Assembly: GCA_016793465.1 (NCBI GenBank)
Contig: JAEUJW010000040.1
Location: forward strand, 186,001-250,000
DNA: 64,000 nt
DNA from: Myxococcales bacterium
GTDB lineage: Bacteria > Myxococcota > Polyangia > Nannocystales > Nannocystaceae
Direction of reading: 5' to 3'
Every line of letters begins with the position of its first letter. The first letter of the stretch is position 1. The position numbers and the translations under genes are program-made. The notes under the pieces were generated by a model that was given only the letters and a program-made list of their open reading frames with translations, did no database searches and was not told the DNA's origin. Below, piece by piece: positions 51,101-58,778 of the stretch.

Positions 51101-52866
51101 CTCTCCTGGGTGACGCGCCGGACCGGCCCCACCTGCTCGCGGACGGCGATCGTCCCCAGCGTGCACGCAGTGCACAGCGGCCGCGGGACGAGCGGAGGAA
51201 GACCGCGGAACTCCCCGGTCACGCGGTAGCGCCAGCTCCGCGCCAGGCCCGCCTCGTCGTCCCCCGCGAACGGGCCGTCCTCTTTGCCGAGGATGTGGTC
51301 CTTCTCGCGGGTGAAGTAGTCGCCGTCGACAATGAACTGGTCGGCCTCGTCGACCTCGGTCAGCTCGCCGCCGCGGCTGCGCCAGAAGACCATGTCCATC
51401 ACGACCGAGGCGCCGGGCACGGTCTCGCGGCCCTTCGCATCGTGGCTCGGGAGGCGGAAGGCCGCGAGCAGGTGATGACGCAGGAGCAGCTTCTCGCGCA
51501 GCCCGCGATTCAGGTTCCCGCTCAGGAAGCCCGCCGGGACGAGGAACACGCCGACGCCGCCGGGCACGAGCAGGTCGAGCGTCCGCCGCATGAAGTAGGC
51601 GTAGGCGCGCTTCTCCTTGTAGAAGTCATCCGGATCCTCGCGGGCCATGACGCCGCGCTCGCCGTAGGGCGGGTTGCTGACGACCAGGCCGAGCGTGCCG
51701 CGATGACGCGCACCCTCCTCGTGGACCCACTGCTCGAAGGACATGTGATGCAGGTCGATGTCGGGCCGGAGCGCGCGCAGAAGCTTCGAGCTGACCTTAG
51801 AGAATTCGATCGCGGTCCACTCGATCTTCTTGACCTGGCCGCCAGCCTCGAGCGCGAGGCAGAGCTGCGGGTCGAATGCCCGGATGAGCCGACCGATGCC
51901 TGCGCTCGGCTCGAGCGCTCGGACGACGCCGTCGTTGCCGGCGAGCTCGGGCAGCATGGAGCAGATGGCAGCGGCGATCGCCCTCGCGATCATCGTCGGC
52001 GTGTAGTACTCGTGAATGAGGCCGAACGTCTCGGGCACGAGGCCCTCGGGGAACCGCTTCTTGACGCCCTCGATCGAGAGGCCGCCCCACCCGGAATACT
52101 GAGCGAGCGCCGCCAGATCCTCGGCCGTGAACTCGCCCGGCGCCTTCGACATCACGAGCTGCATCGCCTTCAAGTTCGCCTCGGTGCGCCAGGGCTTGGC
52201 CTGCAGGTCGGGCGCGGTCTCGACGGGCGGCGCCGCCGGGGTGACGGACGGGCCGCGCACGCGGGCCCAGAGGACAGCGGCGTACCGCTCGAGCCGGGCC
52301 TCGGGGATGTCGCGGATCATCGCTGCGAGCGGCTGGTAGCTTTTAGAGAGGGTCATCCGCAGGGTGTCCTCGTCCGCGTAGCCCGGCACGACGGCGACCT
52401 CTCGTTCGACCTCGTCCACCACGGCGACGACGCGACCGTCGACGAGGATCGCGGTCGCCGGCTCGCGCAGCAGCAGCGGAACCGCGTCGAGACCGGCACG
52501 CCGCAGCAGGACCGCGACGGCGCGGGCCTCGACGTAGCGACGCGCCGCGAGCTCCGGCGCGATGCGACCGCGTGGTTTCATCCGGCCAAGGCGCGCGGCG
52601 ATCCTCGCCATGACCACGTCGTCCGGCTCAGCGTCCCGCGTACGCTCGCGCTCGGCCAGCTTGCCGTAGGCAGCGAACTCGTCGGGCGTCTTCGGCGGGG
52701 TACCGCGCTTCACCCGTCGTAGCATCATCGCCCTGGCGACGATCTCCGCGAGCGCCGAACGGTTGCGCGCGATGAACCCGTCGATGTACGCCGGCGAGTA
52801 GTGCGCCGGCAGCTTGGCGCGCCAGCGGGGCAGGAGCTTCTCGAGAGCGGCGGCGGCGGTCGTCAT
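45112..52866 (-). CDS. Giant DNA methylase-helicase (P1 DarB-like)
   Basis: A 2584-residue protein. Residues 1-215 are an N-terminal domain also encoded alone by the upstream gene. About 240-560 is an N6-adenine methyltransferase: AdoMet motif ALEPSAGIGR (about 320) and catalytic VSNPPYGERG (about 397). About 960-1600 is an SF2/Snf2-type helicase: Walker A FDVGVGKTYTALA (about 987), DEAA-type box VVDEAAAFKNL (about 1175), and motif VI QRNGRAVRQG (about 1547). About 1600-1750 is coiled coil; a four-Cys/His zinc ribbon (CERCGHLADRAERH...C) is near 1935; the last 600 residues are unassigned. P1 DarB and relatives of this architecture protect incoming phage DNA from restriction, being carried in the virion. 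The same use is plausible here. Confidence 0.88.
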   Translation of the reverse strand: MTTAAAALEKLLPRWRAKLPAHYSPAYIDGFIARNRSALAEIVARAMMLRRVKRGTPPKTPDEFAAYGKLAERERTRDAEPDDVVMARIAARLGRMKPRGRIAPELAARRYVEARAVAVLLRRAGLDAVPLLLREPATAILVDGRVVAVVDEVEREVAVVPGYADEDTLRMTLSKSYQPLAAMIRDIPEARLERYAAVLWARVRGPSVTPAAPPVETAPDLQAKPWRTEANLKAMQLVMSKAPGEFTAEDLAALAQYSGWGGLSIEGVKKRFPEGLVPETFGLIHEYYTPTMIARAIAAAICSMLPELAGNDGVVRALEPSAGIGRLIRAFDPQLCLALEAGGQVKKIEWTAIEFSKVSSKLLRALRPDIDLHHMSFEQWVHEEGARHRGTLGLVVSNPPYGERGVMAREDPDDFYKEKRAYAYFMRRTLDLLVPGGVGVFLVPAGFLSGNLNRGLREKLLLRHHLLAAFRLPSHDAKGRETVPGASVVMDMVFWRSRGGELTEVDEADQFIVDGDYFTREKDHILGKEDGPFAGDDEAGLARSWRYRVTGEFRGLPPLVPRPLCTACTLGTIAVREQVGPVRRVTQESDDIPADIDEALRPALELGRRVGRYLAIVAADEADRAAQLWPELRTALLDFHTAAGNPWRNRALLELAQGPRQLPAAQHLFTAFEKSGGLTLALREAPRITPKFTGPPDDIVAQAEALFRQQRVLKVPQLLAFHRQQGGTLGDAAAVAAVLAAEWNLDGDAWDELLPPDAYLTGTDLWARHDRAAARAATGDEQAKLQVRRLLEAIRPATFEDLPEVSPRHGYVPLELVAGWVSDTINGRYGPVNLERRGGFVQLQGHDYTDPDQPPIAPETLIFLGYVNHDPELFRPEREPSDRSAGPKSREEKAAKKQNLAERRLALAKKWDESFRSWVAADEVRREQLVHAYNRVARGRIVPTYSPEPLEIARWGPQSPKLKPHQIAGARRVLAQRGGLVAFDVGVGKTYTALAIVARARQEGWVRRPVILVPGSLVWKWHDDILCTLPDYRVAVIGSKRKQITRGVRSGVITSETDTPEERAKKWTLLMSGQVDVVILSYDALARTKMKEEAVLAYVSQVEAVERSIALRRRALEEKVNSARQKNALSERDRALLEHGVHVWVEEILELPKDWEYDPGVAWDDIGIDMLVVDEAAAFKNLHKPQAREDGVPKFMGGGGEGSDRAWQLDFRAAAVRRKTGGAGIVLLTATPAKNSPLEFYNLIQYIDPTAFTKAGIRDPEQFIDRFLRMEYREVLDSSFNIAKKMAVTGFMALDDLRTIILTYSEFRTAAEVGLKLPRPVVEMLKIKMDDDQEAKYDKYVAQIEDILEHPNPEGGQSFVILGLLARLSLVALHAALEDGYTYKTALEGGVVKKKVWQDGEQVEVSVRLPRPTHASPKLTECAKRVAASPHCGHIIFCEPTAVHQWMREVLVQHGIPRERIAILNAEETAPADRIRIAREFNGLSSETPPPGTCARPQDTTVTPKYDVVIANSVAYEGVDLQVRTCTIHHLDLPWTPADLEQRNGRAVRQGNTLGTVQVFYYFADRSTDGYRFSLIDGKAGWLGQLIKSQVRDTNNPAAQQQLTPEDILLMISRNKEKTKRLLEEKRQRQAEEARARIAREAARVLRQAAGRFRDARASADLERAARLRDEGDQRLEDLEQVSADAWPWAPWMYAARDTDMIVPESGGAPVYEGLRLARPRPGAPGQLDYFEFGRIVQTDEGERIGLRAAGSPGWQLVTYTGLLGGAPITAAELPRDGGPAWPEDDDARTAAALERSIAGSLRHGRFESLAWLGASDAWLAKWWPRFADQITEALASSYHREKVPVTDEEGLAVASGPEVRGATILPPTLAGWQRYLELAPKSGESFTTLKDVGLAWWGRKIPSDLLSKAKETDDEEAERIEGEGTTPVLCERCGHLADRAERHNAVAGVECPAGTTEFRKATPEEIKKYGQREPGPPRPGTWRHKQQERQKKADERAARKLAEEAERQRKRAERESRRGATTRSSLPAERREEAAEQIGELVLPPHRRSAYLARVEKAAARGESPKRIVSEAAQESKEFVQERAANRSRELAWDESVTHAFEQEPGWRLDIVKRGAGHRLSVYPEGGALADAVLAIDVHENDILDVHWSTGALTTAQQSELLRRVQRALQVANAVQAGSLPPSPLQGRIEEVRRRAAELGIDPAVLAGQASHGAMARALAHLADPRPEATGDLIGWLRANHGDHPALSVIKEWRDGDAPGDSSLAGELWSAVFEEPSTATVHSRGGHLQTSVEAPFTTREGRQAVLLRRASRPGEFRLYQMVATVRPTNDPNICEIEDDVGELRDGDQLLLVGDEDRADEQIELYRRIAEFIAEVERTPERLEDVRQLLFLTAAMIGAPRCKRAHRAAATRAFEKAREYYDTARRSLARGAAIAASERVHDALRRIGLAAASIAEACAEGQEPLATRVSSEHAPSIEPSEEDAETMRALEAAEKQAGSPTVTASVGHDRLARAITGCPPLAHVREILARANVAVDPAGVRVVGRFGECLADAATRDRARKALVDAGIHASIVRDRLLFPLRQP

Positions 52867-53540
52867 GGTGTCCTCGGGCGCGGGGTCGCCACGCCGGGCG
52901 GCGGGGGTAGACGGGCGAGGCCCCACACGACCCCGGCGAACCGTAGGAATTCGTCGGCGGTGGATCGGTCCTGGTCGGCCTCTTCGAACAAGTAGGCCGC
53001 GCGGATTCCCGCCTTCTTGAAGTCGAACCAAACGTGCTGCAGCGCGTCGGACCGAAGCGGATGCAGCGCGACCTTGCCGTGCGGGTCGCGGACCGCGACG
53101 ACAGACCCCGCCTCCGTCACCGCGAGCACTGGCTTGCGGAGCATCAGCGGTACCGCGTCATGGCCGGCGTACCACATGAGGATCGCCTCTGTGCGCGCCG
53201 TGATGTACGGGTCCACGTATCGGGTGAGCACGTCGGCCTCGGACTCGCCGCGGGCCATCCGTTCGAAGATCCACCGGCGAAGCTGGCGAAGGACTGCATC
53301 GTCGGACTGCGAGCTGAGAATCCGCTCGCGCGCGACGACGGGGTCGAAGGCCGCGAACTCGATGACGGTGTCCGGCAGTTCGCCTCGCCTGGCCCGCAGC
53401 CCGGCGAGCGCCCGCTGGGTGAGCACCTCGAGCACACCGCGATGGAGCCGCAGGAAGCGCTCGACGGACGGGGCGAGCCGCGGCGAGAGCCCGGCCTGCC
53501 ACCGCGGTAGGAAGCTCTCCAGGAACTCGGTCGCCGTCAT
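52863..53540 (-). CDS. Stand-alone paralogue of the methylase-helicase N-terminal domain
   Basis: A 225-residue protein that aligns end to end with residues 1-215 of the next gene: FLPRWQAGL against LLPRWRAKL at the start, AGHDAVPLMLRKPVLAV against AGLDAVPLLLREPATAI in the middle, and RFAGVVWGLAR against RYAAVLWARVR at the end. So one is a tandem duplicate of the other. The ATG at 53540 aligns with the start of the larger protein; a GTG at 53558 overlapping the upstream stop is also possible. The stop overlaps the large gene by 4 bp. No enzymatic motif is visible. Confidence 0.7.
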   Translation of the reverse strand: MTATEFLESFLPRWQAGLSPRLAPSVERFLRLHRGVLEVLTQRALAGLRARRGELPDTVIEFAAFDPVVARERILSSQSDDAVLRQLRRWIFERMARGESEADVLTRYVDPYITARTEAILMWYAGHDAVPLMLRKPVLAVTEAGSVVAVRDPHGKVALHPLRSDALQHVWFDFKKAGIRAAYLFEEADQDRSTADEFLRFAGVVWGLARLPPPPGVATPRPRTP

Positions 53541-53554
53541 GTCGTAGACCAGGG

Positions 53555-53926
53555 TCACGCGTGGCCTCCGTGCTTCGCGCGGCATGGCCCACACGCGCAC
53601 GCGTGGCCGCACGCGGACGCGGGGAGACCCGGCCAGGTGTCGAACTTGCCCGCGGGCTGCAGAAGCCCCTGGTGCGCCCAGGCGGTGCAACGCTCCTTGA
53701 GGCGCACGTCCCCGTCGACGGCGAGCGCGTAGAGGGTGCCGCGCTGGCCGGGCAGGGTCGGGCGGCCCTCGACCGCCGCGCACACGACGGCGCCCCCGGC
53801 GGCGAGCACCCGCCAGCCGCCGGGGTGCTCCACGACGTCGTGCCGGCCGGCGAGGTTGAGCACGGCCTGGCTGTCGACGTAGAGCCGGCTGCAGACACGG
53901 TAGAGGTTGCCTGGCCGCAGGGACAT
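53555..53926 (-). CDS. Small Cys-rich-tailed beta protein
   Basis: A 123-residue protein, strand-rich (NLYRVCSRLYVDSQAVLNLA; GGWRVLAAGGAVVCAAVEGR) with a C-terminal Cys/His cluster (ACGHACACGPCRAKHGGH) that could bind metal. A 1 bp gap separates it from the upstream gene. No family recognised. Confidence 0.55.
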   Translation of the reverse strand: MSLRPGNLYRVCSRLYVDSQAVLNLAGRHDVVEHPGGWRVLAAGGAVVCAAVEGRPTLPGQRGTLYALAVDGDVRLKERCTAWAHQGLLQPAGKFDTWPGLPASACGHACACGPCRAKHGGHA

Positions 53927-53927
53927 G

Positions 53928-54947
53928 TCAGTCGTCCTCCTCGTCGAGCACCTTGTCGAGATCGGCGGTGAAGCTCGCCAGGAGCTCCTTGTCCTTGGCC
54001 TCGACCTCGGCCTCGTCCTCTTCCTTGCGCGAGGCCGGCGGTTCGACCGCCGCCGGCTTGGCCGCGTCGTGGTCCCCCGCGGCGTCGACCGCCCCCTTAC
54101 GCGGGGCTCGCGGTTTGGCCGCCGGCTTATCCTGGCCATGGTCGCGTACCGGACGCAGCCGCTCCCTCGCGGCCTCCTTCTGGCGGTCGTTGCCGCAGAA
54201 CAGGCGGGCGACCTCCAGCGTGAGCGTGGTCAGGGGCGCCTTGATCTCCTCCTCCTCGGAGGCCCTCGCGTTCGCGAGGCGCATCAAGTCCTCGGCGCTG
54301 CCGCAGGCGATCTGCTTCCACTTGCCGCCGCCGTCCCACTCGTAGAACAGCGCGTAGGTGTCGCCGCCCGCGTGCAGAATCTTGAACTGCCCCTTGCCCC
54401 ACCGGGCCAGGACGCCGCTGCGGCCGTCTACCGTCGTCTCCTGCCAGCCGAGGGCCCCCTTCTTGCCGCGTCGCGACGACCGCGCCATGAGGGCACGGAA
54501 CTTCTCGACCGCGGCCTGGTCGTCGGGGGACAGCGTGGACTCGTCGACCTCGGGGGGCGTCGTTGACTCGTCGACCTTGGGGGGCGGGTCTTCGGGCACC
54601 GTGCGGGGTTCCGGCTGCGGGACCGTTCTCGCGGCCGGCACGGCCTCCACGGCGGTCCCCTCGCTGTCCTCCGTCTTCTTGCTCGCGCGGCGCTTCCGCC
54701 TGCGGCGCTTCCGGCGCTTGGCCTCGTCATCGGCCGCATCATCCGCGCCCACCTCGCCCTCGTCCTCTCCCTCCTCGGAGTCCTCGGAGTCGGACTCCTC
54801 GACTGGCGCGTCATGGTCGGCGCCAGGGATCGCAAGCGACGCCCCCACGGTGAGCGGCACCTCGATGATCTCGTCGGTCCGCGAGTCGCGGAGCCGCATC
54901 GTGCCGCCGGTCATGCGTACTTCTTCGACGATGAATCCTCTTGCCAT
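53928..54947 (-). CDS. Acidic/basic low-complexity protein with a central folded domain
   Basis: A 339-residue protein. Residues 1-45 are strand-rich (MARGFIVEEVRMTGGTMRLR); 50-75 is very acidic (ESDSEDSEEGEDEGE); 75-95 is very basic (KRRKRRRRKRRASKK); about 150-260 is a compact domain (GWQETTVDGRSGVLARWGKG; FKILHAGGDTYALFYEWDGG); the tail is charged. It may bind nucleic acid. The gene has its own ribosome binding site (GGAGCG) after a 105 bp intergenic gap holding a GCGCCC/GGGCGC hairpin at 54988-55001, so an internal promoter or transcription pause may exist here. Confidence 0.6.
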   Translation of the reverse strand: MARGFIVEEVRMTGGTMRLRDSRTDEIIEVPLTVGASLAIPGADHDAPVEESDSEDSEEGEDEGEVGADDAADDEAKRRKRRRRKRRASKKTEDSEGTAVEAVPAARTVPQPEPRTVPEDPPPKVDESTTPPEVDESTLSPDDQAAVEKFRALMARSSRRGKKGALGWQETTVDGRSGVLARWGKGQFKILHAGGDTYALFYEWDGGGKWKQIACGSAEDLMRLANARASEEEEIKAPLTTLTLEVARLFCGNDRQKEAARERLRPVRDHGQDKPAAKPRAPRKGAVDAAGDHDAAKPAAVEPPASRKEEDEAEVEAKDKELLASFTADLDKVLDEEDD

Positions 54948-54987
54948 TTCACGCTCCGATTCGCGTATGAGGGAATGGACGACCGTT

Positions 54988-55001
54988 GCGCCCGTGGGCG
55001 C
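54988..55001 (-). terminator. Hairpin in the gap within the operon
   Basis: GCGCCC-GT-GGGCGC lies in the only long gap (105 bp) in the middle of the operon, between 54947 and 55053. It has a 2-base loop as written, so a slightly shorter stem with a 4-base loop is more likely. It may attenuate transcription into the left half. Confidence 0.3.
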
Positions 55002-55052
55002 TCGGTACTGACCGCAATCTGTCTGCTTCGCCGAATCGCTCGGCGCGCCAAG

Positions 55053-57179
55053 TTAGGACGTGCCAGCGACGAAATTCCGCCGCCGCCTGCTGCGCGCCAC
55101 CAGGGCCGCGGCGAGGGCGGTGCCGAGGCCGCTCACCGTGGCGGCCGCGATTGCACGAGTACGAACATTGCTGGGTGGGGGGTCCGGACGCCCGACCCGT
55201 TTCGGTGGGACCTTGGGTTCCCACGGGTCCGGGTTTCCCGGGAGAAACGGCGGCTTGTCCGGCTCCTTGTCCGGGCAGTACACGCCGACCTCGCACGGAA
55301 TGCCCTTGCCCACGCCCTGGCCCGGGGGACGCTCCGCGGCGCTGAGCTTGAATCCGCCGCCGCCGAGGCGCTTCGGCACCTTCGGCACCCCCGAAGCGAT
55401 CAACTGCTGCTTCCAACTATCGCTGTTCGGCATACCGGAGAGGCCGGGCTCGTCGTCCGGGACGTCGGCAAGGTCGATGTACATGCGGTCCGTCGCCTTG
55501 AGGAGCGCGCTGCGCATCTTGAACAGGTGGTCTCGGCTGGCCTCGTTGGCCTCGCCGGCAAACGCCGCGTCGGACTGCGAGCAGTACGCGGACGCGAGCG
55601 TGTGCCGCAGCGTCCACGCCTGCAGCTTCTGGAGCGCCGTGAGCGTGCCCTCGATCGACACGCCGAGCGGGCCGCGGTGGTAGCGCTCGCCCATGCACTG
55701 GTCCGGCCACTTCGCCGGGTCGTAGATCGGGAGGAACGCGCCGCTGTACGTCGAGGAGACCGAGGATTTCACCATCCCGTAGGCGTCGTTGATGTTGTGC
55801 AGTTCGGCGCCGCCGAACCCGGCGGGTCGCGGATAGACGCTGTACTTCTGGTTCAGCGAGGTGCTGCCAGGCGCGACGCGCCCGGCCCACACGCCCATCG
55901 CCAGGAAGATGCCGGTGCCGAAGTAGCCGACCAGATCGACCGCGGGGTCCTTGCTGCTGGTGTTGAGCGCCGCCGAGATCGAGCCGTCAGGGCGGAGGTA
56001 CTTCGGGTACCACGGGTAGCAGACCTCGCGGATGAACCGGAGGCCGCCCTCGGCCCAATCCTTCCACGCCTCGTGCAGCCGACGCGCGTCGACGCGGAAC
56101 ACGTAGGGGTTGCCGTGGTAGCTGTACCCCTCCTTCGCCGTCAGCATCTCCCACAGGCTCGCCGCGAGGCGGCCCGTCGCCGGGTAGTACATGCCAGTGT
56201 CCTTGACGCGCGTGTAGCCCTTGCGCCCGTTGACGTCGATCCCCCGCGGGTCGCGGCCCTTGCCGCTCTTGAACGACAGCCAGGCGGCGGCGTCGACGTC
56301 GTCGGGGTTCGTCTCGAGACTGACCTGCACGACCCGCGTCACCTGATCGGTGCCCGGGATTACGCCGAGGCCGCCGCTCGGAACGAAGAACTTGGTCGCT
56401 TCGTGCGTGAGTTCGTCGTCACCGCTGTCGGTGCCGCCCTGCGCGAACGCCATACCTCCCTGCCGGTTGACGCCCTGCCATTCGCCCTTGAACGCGGGCG
56501 CCCAGATCTTCGTCCAGTCATGTGTCCGGATGAGAGGCCGGATGCCGCGGTCGACGGTGGTCGCGTCCATCTCGGCGTCGGCGACCTGCATCGGCGGGAA
56601 CTCTGCGTAGAGTTGGCGGGCGCGCTCTGCGTCATCCGCGGCCTTCTTCGCCTTGGCCCGATTGAAGGCCGCGGAGACCGCAGTAGCCACGAGGGTGATC
56701 GCGGAGCCGATCCAGCCCACGACCGGAACGGCAACCCCGACCGCCGCCATCCCAACGCCCACCAGGGCGGCTCCGGCCTTCTTTGGATCTCCACTAATGA
56801 CACCATTGAAAATGGAGAATACGGTCTGATTGCTGAGCACCGAACCGATCTCGGCGCTGCCAACTAACTGCGGCAATCCGTTCGTCAGGAGACTGCTCGG
56901 GCAGTTGATGCTGATCTCTGGCTGGCCGGCGTCGGTCTCGAGACCAACAGCGAGGTCTCGCATGAACAACCTGAGCCCGCTCCTGACATCCTGCGACTGA
57001 ATGCCGTTTAGACTCTCCTGGTCGGAGTATAGATGCGCTGCGTCATCGTAGATGAAGGCGTTCTTGATCGCGCCAAACGTCGGCCCTTGCGACTCGAATC
57101 GCGCGAGTGACTGATCTGCAAGGCTCGGATAGGCACCGAACGTCTGCTGGAACTGTGGGCTGTTGGTCGTGATCTTCAT
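55053..57179 (-). CDS. Large membrane protein, possible structural/penetration protein
   Basis: A 708-residue protein. Residues about 130-180 are strongly hydrophobic (KKAGAALVGVGMAAVGVAVP and VVGWIGSAITLVATAVSAAF) with a basic end (KAKKAADDAERARQL). The middle (180-620) is soluble with many aromatic and Gly residues (HDWTKIWAPAFKGEWQGVNR; YPWYPKYLRPDGS). A Pro-rich stretch (PFLPGNPDPWEPKVPPKRVG) precedes a C-terminal TM helix and SRRRR. Starts with a Gln-rich segment (NSPQFQQTFGAYPSL). GC of the first third is slightly lower than the rest. No family recognised; membrane attachment and size would suit a spike base or channel. Confidence 0.6.
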   Translation of the reverse strand: MKITTNSPQFQQTFGAYPSLADQSLARFESQGPTFGAIKNAFIYDDAAHLYSDQESLNGIQSQDVRSGLRLFMRDLAVGLETDAGQPEISINCPSSLLTNGLPQLVGSAEIGSVLSNQTVFSIFNGVISGDPKKAGAALVGVGMAAVGVAVPVVGWIGSAITLVATAVSAAFNRAKAKKAADDAERARQLYAEFPPMQVADAEMDATTVDRGIRPLIRTHDWTKIWAPAFKGEWQGVNRQGGMAFAQGGTDSGDDELTHEATKFFVPSGGLGVIPGTDQVTRVVQVSLETNPDDVDAAAWLSFKSGKGRDPRGIDVNGRKGYTRVKDTGMYYPATGRLAASLWEMLTAKEGYSYHGNPYVFRVDARRLHEAWKDWAEGGLRFIREVCYPWYPKYLRPDGSISAALNTSSKDPAVDLVGYFGTGIFLAMGVWAGRVAPGSTSLNQKYSVYPRPAGFGGAELHNINDAYGMVKSSVSSTYSGAFLPIYDPAKWPDQCMGERYHRGPLGVSIEGTLTALQKLQAWTLRHTLASAYCSQSDAAFAGEANEASRDHLFKMRSALLKATDRMYIDLADVPDDEPGLSGMPNSDSWKQQLIASGVPKVPKRLGGGGFKLSAAERPPGQGVGKGIPCEVGVYCPDKEPDKPPFLPGNPDPWEPKVPPKRVGRPDPPPSNVRTRAIAAATVSGLGTALAAALVARSRRRRNFVAGTS

Positions 57180-57718
57180 GAGGACAGGTCGTAAATGCAG
57201 TAGTAGGCGCCAAAGCCGCCAAGACTACCTTCTGCAGCACAAATCATCCGTTCGGGGCAGGATGTCTCATCATAGCAATCAATGACACAGAGTCCTTTCT
57301 CTCCTTCAGGGGTTTGGACAGGCTTGCAGCTTGCTTCCCGACCTTCGATTGGTGCACACGGCTGCCCGACGCTACAAGGCTGAGCACAGATGCTCCCCGC
57401 ACTCGTCGTACCCTCGCCGTCCCAGAGGCATACGGGACGTTCCCCCGCCACTGCACAAGCGTCTGGATTCAGGGCGCATGGTTCTCCCACACAGTCAATA
57501 AAGAACGGATTGCGCGCTTCGGACGCCGCGGAGAGCCCGCACCCGCATGTGTTCATCGTGCGCTCGTCACCAGGATAGGGCGGGTTGTTGCAGTACTGGT
57601 TCTCGGGGAGGCCCGTCGACTCGGAGCCGGACTCGTCGCCCTTGCTGTCGCCGCACGCGACGTGCAGCGTGGTCAAGGTCAGGAAAAGGCCGTGGAGGAG
57701 GGTATGGGCGGTGTTCAT
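57176..57718 (-). CDS. Cys-rich lipoprotein carried by the element
   Basis: A 180-residue lipoprotein (HTLLHGLFLTLTTLHVAC, Cys22). The mature part has 16 or so cysteines (MNTCGCGL; DCVGEPCALNPDAC; CAQPCSVGQPCAP; CYDETSCPERMIC), like the host's own secreted Cys-rich lipoproteins. It lies inside the operon but with a separate 52 bp leader containing a perfect palindrome over its ribosome-binding region. A lysogen-expressed surface lipoprotein, for example for exclusion of related phages, is a reasonable guess. Confidence 0.7.
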   Translation of the reverse strand: MNTAHTLLHGLFLTLTTLHVACGDSKGDESGSESTGLPENQYCNNPPYPGDERTMNTCGCGLSAASEARNPFFIDCVGEPCALNPDACAVAGERPVCLWDGEGTTSAGSICAQPCSVGQPCAPIEGREASCKPVQTPEGEKGLCVIDCYDETSCPERMICAAEGSLGGFGAYYCIYDLSS

Positions 57719-57737
57719 GCCGGGGTTATACCCCGGC
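57719..57737. promoter_or_regulatory. Perfect palindrome directly before the lipoprotein start
   Basis: Arms GCCGGGG and CCCCGGC around TTATA end at the base next to the ATG (57718). On the minus strand the centre reads TATAAC. It covers the place where a ribosome binding site should be. It could be a repressor operator or an RNA hairpin that controls translation, or an extended -10 giving a leaderless transcript. Confidence 0.5.
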
Positions 57738-57770
57738 GCGGTCTCGCGCGTCGACCCGAGCAGGACGGCG

Positions 57771-58778
57771 TCAGCCAGCACGAGCGACCTCCTGGACCTG
57801 CTGGCGCAGGCACGGGTCCGCCGAGGTCCGGGCGAGTTGCTGGACCTCGGAGCCGAGGGCCGAGAATGCCCGGAGCGCCGCCTGGCGGACGGCGAAGAAG
57901 CATGCGAAGCGACGGATGACGTAGTTGTAGGCCGTGGCGGCGACACGGCCTCGCGGGCCGTCGAGGCCGGCGACGTGCAGGCTGCCCTGGTGCACGTGGA
58001 GGAGAGCACCGCGGCGGTAGAGCCGGCCCGACTCGGCGCGGCCGGGCTGGTAGACCGGCACGCGAGCGACGAGCGGCGCCGTGTTCGTGATGAAGTGTTG
58101 GTAGATGGCGGCGACCTGGCGGGCGTCCTGCCGGAGATTCGTCCGCGGGTCGAGCATGCTGACGGCGGCTTGCAGCCCCTCGAGGATGGGGCCCGAGGTC
58201 GGCCACCGCATCGCCGGGCCGGTGGCCTCGAGGCGCGTGCTGTAGACCCAGGGGAACGTCCCGAGGTGAAGTACGAGCGGCGTGGTCCATCCGCACGCGC
58301 TCTCGGCTCGCGGCGGAGGGCCCGGCCATCCGTCGCCGAAATAGCCGGGCGCCGTGTCCGGGTAGAACGCCCGCTGCGAGCGGCCGCCCTCGGAGAAGCA
58401 CGCGCCCGTCTGCAAGGTCGTCGGGTCGACGGCGATGCGCCACAGCTCGCCGGAGGTCCGCGTGCCGGCGACGAGCTGGCGGAGCACCGCGAGCTGCACG
58501 CGCGCCTGCTCGGCGCCGGCGGCCTGGCGCTGGACCTGCAAGGCGCGCTCGAGGGCGGCGAGGCCGGTCGCGGTCATCGCGGCGATCCGGTCGTTCGTCG
58601 TGGGGATCGCGGTCGGCATCGCAGCGAGCTGCTGGGCGAAGCCGAGGGTCTCGGCGATGGCCTGCCACTCGCGGCGGTACCACGCGGTCGCGTCCGCAAG
58701 TGAGCGGAGGTCGAACTCGCCGGCTTGGCCGGCGAGGCGGCCGATGTCGTCGCCGTAGCAATTGAGGTCGACCATCAT
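57771..58778 (-). CDS. Hypothetical protein, possible structural protein
   Basis: A 335-residue soluble protein. The first 120 residues are helical (FDLRSLADATAWYRREWQAI; LEEALQ-type helices up to LVAGTRTSGELWR); the middle is strand- and Gly/Pro-rich (FYPDTAPGYFGDGWPGPPPR; TTPLVLHLGTFPWVY); the end is helical (YNYVIRRFACFFAVRQAALR). It starts at ATG 58778 (MMVDLNCYG), sharing a base with the upstream stop. No family recognised. Confidence 0.55.
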   Translation of the reverse strand: MMVDLNCYGDDIGRLAGQAGEFDLRSLADATAWYRREWQAIAETLGFAQQLAAMPTAIPTTNDRIAAMTATGLAALERALQVQRQAAGAEQARVQLAVLRQLVAGTRTSGELWRIAVDPTTLQTGACFSEGGRSQRAFYPDTAPGYFGDGWPGPPPRAESACGWTTPLVLHLGTFPWVYSTRLEATGPAMRWPTSGPILEGLQAAVSMLDPRTNLRQDARQVAAIYQHFITNTAPLVARVPVYQPGRAESGRLYRRGALLHVHQGSLHVAGLDGPRGRVAATAYNYVIRRFACFFAVRQAALRAFSALGSEVQQLARTSADPCLRQQVQEVARAG

